The notes beneath the pieces are model-generated. The model did not search any database, was not told the DNA's origin, and saw nothing but the letters and a program-made list of their open reading frames with translations. From Phialocephala subalpina (taxonomy: Eukaryota > Ascomycota > Leotiomycetes > Helotiales > Mollisiaceae), in the NCBI GenBank assembly GCA_900073065.1, contig FJOG01000002.1:2438789-2502788 (forward strand): a DNA stretch of 64,000 bases, read 5' to 3'. Below are positions 50,501-58,544 of this stretch, piece by piece. Numbering within the stretch: the stretch's first letter is position 1; each line of letters opens with the position of its first letter. The position numbers were made by a program, and so were the translations under genes.

Positions 50501-51057
50501 ACCACACCAAGAAACTCGAGCTCAACACCATGGTCTTCAACACCTTCGTCTGGATGCAAATCTTCAACGAGTTCAACAGCCGCCGCCTGGACAACAAACT
50601 CAACATCTTCGAAGGCATTCACCTCAACTACTTCTTCATCGGCATCAACTGCATCATGGTCGGCGCGCAAATTGCCATCGTCTTCGTCGGCGGCCAGGCT
50701 TTCTCCATCACTAAGATTGACGGCGTGCAATGGGGCATTTGCCTCGGTCTGGCGGTGTTAACGCTCCCATGGGGTGTGTGCGTTCGTCTGTTCCCCGATA
50801 CGTGGTTTGAGAAGATTGCTTTGATGCTAGGTGGGCCGTTTGCGAGTGTTTATCGTGCGGTTAAGAGGTTCTTTTCCAGGGTGTGGAAGAAGATGCCGAG
50901 ACGCAAGAAGGCGGAGAAGCAGGAGGTGGAGGAGGTGAAGAGCGACGGTCCCGTGACTGTTGTGACAGAGGATGCGCCTGAGATTGTTGTGGAGGGAGAG
51001 CCGGGAGATGATGTCGAGAAGGGGGCAATTCACTTAGATCCAGTCCCTTTGTCTTGA
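47542..51057 (+). CDS. PMC1: P-type calcium-transporting ATPase (PMC1-type)
   Basis: Four exons: 47542-48021, 48076-48258, 48312-48745 and 48795-51057. Introns are 49-54 nt and phases close to 1119 aa. Landmarks in order: N-terminal FSPGQLNKMLNPKSL; first helices near LLVLTAAGIISLALG and WVNGVSIVVAIVIVVLVGSF; actuator-domain ESSATGESD; VAVPEGLPLAVTLALAFATT in helix 4; phosphorylation site CSDKTGTLT, with Asp near residue 456; nucleotide-binding FVKGASEIVLE; hinge MVTGDNIITARAIAKECGIL; TGDGTNDGPALKAADVGFSMG; and C-terminal helices ending VLTLPWGVC. The tail is Lys/Glu-rich. It exports Ca2+ from cytosol into the vacuole or across the plasma membrane, ATP-driven. The vacuolar (Pmc1) assignment is by overall architecture. 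A further 5' exon is possible. Confidence 0.95.
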
Positions 51058-51424
51058 TGATGGGTTATGAAAATGGGCATTTTAGCCGTGGCGTTGGGGA
51101 TATCTCGGTTTTGTATATGATTATGATGGCGTTAGACTTGTGCCACCAGATACCTATAGAGTAAAATTGATACCTGATTACTATTACTTGGGTATTTCAC
51201 TGTGCACACGTCCGCCTGCTAACATGGCACTTGGCATGCTTGTTTAACGGGATTCAGATTTAACCAATGGCTACGTTGATGATCACTTATGACTGTGCAC
51301 CTCGGCCTTCAAACACATAAATGCGAGTGGATAAAACCAAAGCGCTCAGTAATCTAAACATGTGTATCAAACCAGTAAAGATAACTATGAAATGAAATGT
51401 CTAATGGCTACAATCGGGTCACAT
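51058..51424. other. 3' region of the calcium pump
   Basis: No coding frame. It probably contains the 3' untranslated region and terminator before the AT-rich island. Confidence 0.4.
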
Positions 51425-51780
51425 TAAACCTCGTCACGTGATCTTGTAATATCCTAACTTTGAACTATTATATTTTTATTAAATTAAAGCCGAATATTCT
51501 CGTGTTTAAAATAATATATTATTTTAATTAAATATATTAATTTAAAACAAATTACTTTAATATTTTTATTTAAATTTTATTATTTTTTATTATTTAATAC
51601 TTTATAATAATTTTTCATAATTCGAACTTTTGAAACCCCCTTTTAATTTCGGGCTAAAAAAAGCTCTCGCGCCCTTTATAATATATATATATATATATAT
51701 TAAAAAGAATTAATCGTAAAATTAATTGATTTTCTTAACCGAAGAACTAAGCTTAATACGGCTAGCCGCAAGCATCCTAT
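51425..51780. repeat. AT-rich island with (AT)n microsatellite
   Basis: About 350 bp of nearly pure A/T (TTTATTAAATTAAAG, AATATATTATTTTAATTAAATATATTAATTT), ending in an (AT) run at about 51678-51700. It contrasts sharply with the GC-balanced calcium ATPase next door. The composition resembles sequence strongly mutated by repeat-induced point mutation. Confidence 0.8.
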
Positions 51781-53681
51781 GACAAAGCGAGGTAATTCGA
51801 CAAGTATAATATCCAGCACGTGATATTACGTTTTCCTTATTAACTAGTTCGAAGCTCTTTCTATAAAAGGATTTCTCATGTAGATTTAAAAGAATTAACT
51901 CCGTTTATACCTTTTAAAATCATAGGTGCAACCGAAATATGAAGCTCTTTAAACATTATATATAACCCCACCCGTGTTTGGGGCTAGGAAGGGCGCCCGC
52001 GCCCCCTACAATGCCTTTATTAGCTCTTCCATAAATCACGTGCATCTTGATATTGCCTCGGAATAAACTAGCTCCATTTTTGACTTGGCGCCAGAAGCGA
52101 GCCCCTATCCAGTAGCCGAAAATGGCCCCACCAGTCCTGATCTTGCACATGCAAGTTCTATCTTGTAGCAACAAGGATGCGGTCATATTTGGCGCTGAAA
52201 GCCCAAAGTGAATTCCCAGATGAAGAATTATGTATGCCTAATATTCTCCTAGTTCGATCGCCTTCGCGCGCACGCCCAAATCAGGAACCAAATGATAAAA
52301 TGATAAGAAAAAAGCAATGTAAGCACCAAAGATATATCAAAGCCTTCGCTGATGTTGGCTCAAAGTCGATACAAATCAAAAGCAACCTGGGGAATCATCT
52401 TCATGGAGACGCAGACCTTGTAAGCATTGTGGAGGTGGCCATTTCGATTCAACTTGTGCGACGGGCCGTATTCCCCAAAAAGCAGAGCATACTCAGAAGA
52501 TTTCAGAGGAGCAAGAGAGGCACTTTGTTAAAATTGACCAAGATGGTGATGTTGTTATGGATGAGTGAACAAAGTGCGTATATTGTGTATCAGAGTTAAG
52601 CTGCTTTGTCTTGTGACTTTGAGTGGGGGACAAGACACAAAATGAAGCTCAAAAATCTGAGGTCCAAATTTATCTCAGCCAGAACTAGACTTTTGTATAC
52701 CTTTTGAAACACCCTACGACATGGGGCTCTCCTTTTGTCCCAGTCACAATCAAGTGACTTGAAAGCTTTCCAAAGTCAAAATCAACCCTACTTCGTTTGG
52801 GGCCACACACATCCATATAACTCTTTGTGACGACGTTTCATCAACGCAAGTATCGACTTTTTGAGCGGGAGTGAGACGATATGTAGATGGGTGATGGGGA
52901 ACCCCATGCTTATTAGAGTTAGCAGCGGGAGGTCGTGTAGCTGAGGTTGGTGGTGTGCAAACGTCAAGCTTATCTATTTCAGTAACGAAGAATGCTCTTA
53001 TCGCTGGAAGGTTCTACCTTTGAGGGTTGGTGAATTCGGCTTTACGCCGCTCGCCCGGCTCGCCTGCCTTCGAGCACGTTTTTGAATGCGGTATGGCTGC
53101 TTCCTGTAGTTTGACATCCTGTTCAAACAGTCCTGAGTGCTCGGCTAAAAGTGATGACGGGGAGCGAGGGATATCTTGGTGTGGGATGGTGAGAGGGGAG
53201 AGCACAGGATCTTATAGTGACGGTAACGAGCTACATCATGCGCAGGAGTCTGCCACCGAGGGATCCAAGGATCCTAACTCAGCTACTTCATGTCGATGCA
53301 ATGATAAGGAAGCCCACTTGCTGCGCCACCAGGGCATGCTTTTCCTTTCCAGGATAAAGGGGGTGGTGGGACAGGGAGGTTGATCATCAGCTGAATGCCA
53401 CCGAATGCCTTGTAAGCCACCCCAAGCCGTGGGTACAGCAGCCATTCCATCGTGTGACGTCCTGTGATTGCTCAGGAGGGCGGAAGCGGAGTGATAACTG
53501 GACAGCTACAGGCAGGGGGAGATGCTCGGTTTGACAGATCCTTCGCGCCTGGTTGATGATCCCCATGCTAGACAAGCACTGCAAGGTTGACCGAGCGTAT
53601 GAGAAGGAGGCAGGTCCAAGTATAGAATGCATGAGCACTGGGCGAGGCAGTCTTTGCATCGTCAGCCCAAACATCCGAAAG
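51781..53681. other. gene-poor region
   Basis: No convincing gene in 1.9 kb. A 140-codon plus-strand frame at 52177-52599 has protein-like patches (RRAVFPKKQSILRRFQRSK), but no ATG context, intron pattern or family resemblance. It may be an old element. The stretch near 53000-53680 has several open frames that overlap on both strands, typical of GC-balanced noncoding DNA. Confidence 0.4.
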
Positions 53682-53687
53682 TATAAA
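53682..53687 (+). promoter_or_regulatory. possible TATA box
   Basis: TATAAA 107 bp upstream of the ATG at 53789, followed by a CT-rich leader (CCACCCATCACCCTCTCC). A typical fungal core promoter layout. Confidence 0.45.
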
Positions 53688-53788
53688 GAGCCAGCCCACT
53701 CCACCCATCACCCTCTCCTTCACACCGTCGCCTTCGTAACCGCCACATCCATCGTCACTTTTTCTAACTTCTTGCTGAACGAGACAAG

Positions 53789-54884
53789 ATGAGCGCACCA
53801 CTTCTGGCCGGGGCAGGACCTGTTTCAGGCGGTGGAGCCTTCTACGTACGTTCAAAGACACCCCCTAGCTAGAAATAAATATGTTAAAAGGAAAGATCCC
53901 CCCTGAGGAAGCCTCTCATGCCGCAGAGACTCCGTCAGAAACAGAGGAAGCCACAGCACCAGCCCAGAAAGAGTGAGTCATCTTCGCACAATTTGATATT
54001 CCCAAGGAGAAGTGATATTGACTATAGCTGTTTGTAGTACAGAGAAACTCGAGGTCGCTGCACCACCACCGGGTGGTGGGTTTGAAATTGCTGTTGATCT
54101 GGTTAGCAATTTGTTCAACCTTCAATTGTTGATTCATAGCCTGATACTACCCTTAGAACTCGGTACAACCTCCGTATATTGGGGACGACGCTCGACTTAC
54201 CCAGCTTCGTGGTGAGTTTGCCAAATTGCTTCTCCAAATTCTGTTGACAATAGAGATATCCATACGCTGTTTCGAAAATGGGCACGGGAATCTTCTGGCT
54301 CTGGTACTAGAATTTCTGAGGAAACTCTCCGCTTTCTACCTGGAATATCGCGAGCTGTGATCCGTGAGTTTTATCTTTAACTAGATATCGCCGAGCTTAC
54401 TTTGTACGTTAGAATTTTTCCAAGAGATGCAAAGACAAAACGAACGGTTACGAGGAGCCCAAGAGACCCTACTGACAGAGAGACGACAGATGGAAGGTAA
54501 GTTAAATACATGTTGTGCTCTAAGTTATAATTAATGAGATGCACAGCACGTATAAGTGAACTCCAGAAGGAAAACGAGACGTTTCAAGGTACAAACACCA
54601 AGCCTCAGAGTAATCTAGTCCGTATTAACGCTAACGCTTGATCAGATGCCAAGAGGAAGTTTAAAGGTAAGTCTCTGTGTATTCATTTGATTTGCTTCAT
54701 CTATTGACATCCTATAGATGAAATTGATGTTCTAAAAAGGGATATCCTCAAAGTGGAGGAATTATACGCAAGCACAAAAGCACAAAAAGACAGCTTGGAG
54801 GAACAGCTCAACGAGAACAAGCCTAGAGCAGCTTCAGACTGTGGTACGGATAGCTCGAGCAACAAACGCCGTCGTGAAGAATGA
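53789..54884 (+). CDS. nine-exon coiled-coil nuclear protein
   Basis: Nine exons: 53789-53845, 53896-53972, 54038-54101, 54157-54211, 54256-54363, 54413-54496, 54547-54588, 54646-54666 and 54718-54884. The smallest is 21 nt. Every junction has GT/AG ends and all phases close, giving 224 aa. The N-terminus MSAPLLAGAGPVSGGG is followed by an acidic Glu/Thr/Ala region. The central part reads VQPPYIGDDARLTQLRDIH, then LFRKWARESSGSGTR. A long coiled coil spans exons 6-9 (QEMQRQNERLRGAQETLL, then ISELQKENETFQ, then IDVLKRDILKVEELYAS). The tail SSNKRRREE is a likely nuclear signal. No frame longer than about 65 codons exists here, so length-based calling would miss the gene. It resembles the two-exon gene at 4778 in layout. 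Confidence 0.65.
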
Positions 54885-55370
54885 TCTAGCAGCAATGGTT
54901 CGTACTAATAAGAAGGCGAAGCTTTTTCTGGCGGAAGAGTGAAGCGGGACTAGCGTGTGGTTTCAAGAATTCTGAGATATTTTATTCAAAGGAGGCACAA
55001 ATGCATTAGTTTTTCTCGAAGCTTTTTCCTGGCTACTACCATCAAAGGGGATCTTGTTTTTACTCCATTGTGATGATGGGTTTCACGGAGCCACTTTTGG
55101 ATCCATTCTCGCTTAACGCAACTGCTCCTGAACGTCCGCAGGTGTACGTAAAGTCGTCCGTGAAAAAGTTTCTCGACCGTTGCTCGCTGGCAACTTCTAC
55201 ACGTCTGCTGTTTTTGGACCATGTACATCTTTTTGCTTTAGAGGGGCCGCACCTGGAAATAAATAGGCTGGGATCCATTTCCATATCTTGTCGAAACACG
55301 CCGACAACATTTTTTCTTCTTCGGCTCCTCATTTTTAGGTTCTCTTGCCGCACCCCCTAAGATATTCAAT
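54885..55370. other. intergenic, no gene seen
   Basis: Open frames occur on both strands (54986-55360) and mirror each other. None has intron or domain support. It presumably holds the promoter of the BYS1 gene. Confidence 0.4.
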
Positions 55371-56015
55371 ATGCGAAAGACTGAACTTGCAGCATTCTTG
55401 TTCATGGGATTAACTCCCTCCTTCGCCCAGCTTGGGATAGCTCCACAGCAGGAGAACGGAGAAGCTATTGTAGTGAATAAATGCGGCGTTTCTGTCTATT
55501 ATGTATCTATGGGCGACTCTGGCTCGTTCGGAACCCTTTCCCCCGATGCGGTTTATCGGGAGCAGTTTAGGTTGAGGTACCTTGGAGCCGACTATCCTGG
55601 GGAGGATAAATATGGTGGCATTAGTATTATGCTTTCACCCAACCAGACTATAACAGCGGCTGTCGATAAGCAACAGGCATTCTTCCAAAGTACAATTACA
55701 CAATTTGAATATACATATCATCCATTGGAACCCCCCGGACTCTGGTACGATATCTCGAATGTTAATGGGTACGTTTACAACACGGACAATGGCTGGAATG
55801 GGATACGGCCTTGGCCGTTCCAGGAAGATGGTCTGATCGTCGAGGGCACTAGCGAAGAGTGTGCCACTGTGGTCTGTCCCGGCGGCAACCCTAATGGTAA
55901 TTCGACTTGCATTCAGGCTTACACACACTCTAAAGATGACTGGGCAACTCATGGCTGTAGAAACAACAATTCTATTGTTTTAACACTTTGTACTGAAGTA
56001 ACGTTAGATGAATAG
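55371..56015 (+). CDS. secreted BYS1-domain protein
   Basis: Single exon, 214 aa. Residues 1-19 (MRKTELAAFLFMGLTPSFA) form a signal peptide. The body matches the yeast-phase-specific BYS1 / thaumatin-like pattern: AIVVNKCGVSVYYVSMGD, a TLSPDAVYREQFRL strand, ISIMLSPNQTITAA, then FEYTYHPLEPPGLWYDISNV. The C-terminal part is Cys-rich (ECATVVCPGG, NSTCIQAY, ATHGC, TLC). It is usually cell-wall or secreted, and function is poorly defined. Single-exon structure and signal peptide are clear. Its 3' flank resembles that of the monooxygenase gene at 32573. Confidence 0.75.
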   Translation: MRKTELAAFLFMGLTPSFAQLGIAPQQENGEAIVVNKCGVSVYYVSMGDSGSFGTLSPDAVYREQFRLRYLGADYPGEDKYGGISIMLSPNQTITAAVDKQQAFFQSTITQFEYTYHPLEPPGLWYDISNVNGYVYNTDNGWNGIRPWPFQEDGLIVEGTSEECATVVCPGGNPNGNSTCIQAYTHSKDDWATHGCRNNNSIVLTLCTEVTLDE

Positions 56016-56089
56016 TTCAGGAAGGAACAACACTTTTGACAAGCATTCTTACTATTAGCTAGTTCAGTAATAATTCCAAATTATATAGT

Positions 56090-56270
56090 CGCTTTCGAAA
56101 TCGGCTTCAGTACTAAACACTCTACGATTTTATTTTAGCCCCACATTTTATTAACACTAGTACTATTATAGCTAGCTACATTTTATCCGTGCAATACTTT
56201 AACACGTTATGGGTGAGCTAATGCCTGAGGATCAGCTGGCATCGGCGAATAACGGTGCTTGGAATGGGTT
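56090..56270 (+). repeat. 3'-flank segment shared with 33625-33800
   Basis: Blocks CGAAATCGGCTTCAGT, CACTCTACGATTT...CACATTTTA, ACTAGTACTA, GCTAC and TGCCTGAGGAT occur in the same order as downstream of the monooxygenase gene. Similarity is patchy, strongest over the first 90 bp. Confidence 0.55.
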
Positions 56271-56324
56271 TCGTCAGCAAGTTAGTTCATCAAGATGACA
56301 AGTGTTCTTACTGTATAAGATCAG

Positions 56325-58166
56325 TCATTTGCCGCCTGTGGCATCGCGAGATGCTTTAGGATCAACCTCAAAGCCGAGCCCGCCGCCCCTAGCATCGCGA
56401 GATACTCTAGGATCAGCCTCAAAGCCGCGCCCGCTACCCGAGGCATCGCGAGATGCGCGGCCCGTGGGATCGCGAGATGCTCTGGAATCCATGTAGACTT
56501 GCAGGAGTGTATTGTTTTGACTAATTCCTGGTGGTACTCGACAAGCGCCCAAGTTTCTGCCCGTCCAGCTGTGGTTCCAGAATGTAATACCTGCCCACAA
56601 CTTGAGGATTGAGTGGCAGTAAGCGAAAAGAGGATAGGCCGGGATTGGAAAGAAGAACAGGAAGAAATCCATAGGGTTACGTCGAAAATACGGTATCAGT
56701 TTGACTAGCTTAGTGAGGTAGATCCAACCTCCAAAGGCCAAAAGAATTTGCATCTGGTTTCTCGATTCCGCATAGAATTTGGTCTTGATAAGAGCATAGA
56801 ACATCCCGGCATCCCAGAAAAGTGCCAAGTTGGACAAGCTCGGGATGTAGGTAGTCCACACGGTCCACGGCAAGCGCCGCCATACCGTACGATCGGTAAT
56901 TAGAGCGCAGAAGTTCGTCCGGAAAGTTGTGCGTGCCCAACGTAGACACTGTGCCAAGAACTTCGGATACTGGCCGAGTGTCGTCTCTACCGTGGCATTA
57001 TCGGTGTATTGGATCTTTATCTCGTAGTTCTGTGGATGGCGTAAGACCCAGCGTGTAATAAAGTTATCGTCGTCGGGGTTCAGTGGACCGAATAAACCAA
57101 AGAAGAAGTGTTCGTTGGTGAATTCTTTACAGAAGTCGTCATCTTGGACGATCTCAGTCAGAACAACCATTGCTCGTCCCGAGACCACAAAGACTCCTCC
57201 ATCCATGGCGTTAGTAGCTCGGATCTCGAAGTTATGTCGGGTCAGATAAAGGGCCCCCATAACGTTCCAGAACAACTCCCAATATCTTCCCCAGAGCGAG
57301 TGAGCCTCGGGATGCTTACGACGGACAGCCTTCTTTGTCCCGCATAAGCCAACGCATGGATCCTCAAAAACAGGCACGACAGAGTCTAGGAACAAATGCG
57401 GCAGAAACACATGATCATCGAGGAACATGGTCAGGCGAGTCTGGACATATTGGATAGCATGTGTCATTTGGCAGCGTTTGTCGGCGACACCAGCATACGT
57501 GACTCGAACATCGACTCCGGAAATGTCAATTGGACCGAGTCCACTTAAAAAGCTAGACGAGCCTCCTTTAATCTTGTCACCGATACTCAGTAACTGTTTA
57601 TTGACCTCCGTAGCCTTGAAATCCGTGTCGGTGACAATAATGACTTTCGTGGGTTTATTGATCAGACAAGTCGTAAGACACTCTTCAAAGTCGGGATTAT
57701 CTGACTCTGAGACTGAGACAGTAGGTAGAATTATTGTAACATCTTTCAGACCTATAGTTCCGATCGTAGGAAGACTTGCTGGTTTGTATCGCCAGAAGGA
57801 GTAGAGGTTGACGAAGAATCGAAAGTAGCGCCATGCAGCCAGCGCAGTGAACCAGACCAGAGCAGGGTCGTCAACCCTCTCGGAGAGCTTGCTGATTCCA
57901 GATAAGAGTAAAAATGGAATGGCATGCGGTAATAAGGATAAGATACTGATTTGAGTAGCGGTTTTAGTCTTGAGGATGACGAGGAAGCCGGAGAGGAGGT
58001 TAAACACCCAACAACCGATGATATAGACTGTGAGTCGTGTATAGTAGAAATTCCTAAAAGGGTGAGCTTCTTTCAACTATAGTAAGTTGGCCGTTACATA
58101 CAATAGAATGATAAAGGCAAGTTTCTCCTGAGGTTCAGTGGCCAAGAGTAGCTGATTAGCCATCAT
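56325..58166 (-). CDS. family-2 glycosyltransferase (Cps1/hyaluronan-synthase-like)
   Basis: The long frame runs from just below 58077 to 56325. A natural start, ATG 58166 (MMANQLLLATEPQEK), is in the same frame but separated by TAG at 58077-58079. A 21-nt GTAACG...CTTACTATAG segment (58097-58077) would remove it in phase, which is extremely short for an intron. The protein of about 605 aa has helices at YTRLTVYIIGCWVFNLLSGF and LLPHAIPFLLLSG. The GT-A domain has TIILPTVSVSES, VIIVTDTD, TMFLDDHVFLP (a DxD-like DDH), DGGVFVVSGRAMV, NPDDDNFITRWVL and the processive QCLRWARTTFR (QxxRW). C-terminal helices follow. The tail carries a tandem ASRDxxGxGxGFEx(D)P repeat. These membrane enzymes polymerise surface polysaccharide from UDP-sugars. 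Confidence 0.75.
56338..56490 (-). repeat. C-terminal coding repeat, GCATCGCGAGATGC core
   Basis: Units of about 57 bp (GCATCGCGAGATGCT...AGGATCA(A/G)CCTCAAAGCCG) at about 56341 and 56393, then shortened units to 56485. They encode the repeated SRDARG..GFEVDP tail. The core is itself palindromic (GCATCGCGAGATGC). Confidence 0.8.
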
Positions 58167-58544
58167 GAGTTGGTTTACCGACGTTAACGCCGTGGGTAAT
58201 TAGGGTAATTGAAGAGCAGTCAGTTAGGAACTAGGACAGAGGTAGGACTGTCATTTGAAAACAAACTCAGGGAGGTGAAGGCTCCTATATATAATGGGAA
58301 GAGACCCCCACTGGGAATCACGTACGGGTCAACATTGCGCCTACGCGGCTTGCAGTCTTATAAGAGCAGAAAATTGATTGGGATGGCACAATGCCTGCCT
58401 ATGCATTCCTCATCAACGCACGTCCTCCCCAGCCGAAATATCACAAACTCAAAGTCTAGAGAAACGAAAGATGGCCCATATTTGCAATCTAGCAGACTTC
58501 CCCAAGTCCATTTGAAACTCTACAACACTCTTCTCATTAGACGG
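58167..58544. other. region between glycosyltransferase and AAA ATPase gene
   Basis: 378 bp holding the glycosyltransferase promoter and the 3' end of the AAA ATPase gene. A plus-strand frame through it is the mirror of neighbouring sequence and has no support. Confidence 0.4.

Noticed and set aside
52177..52599. 140-codon frame in the gene-poor region
   Set aside because: Protein-like patches only; no start context, no intron partner and no family resemblance, so not called as a gene.
54986..55360. Overlapping frames on both strands at 54986-55360
   Set aside because: The three frames are mutual mirrors without domain, signal peptide or splice support.
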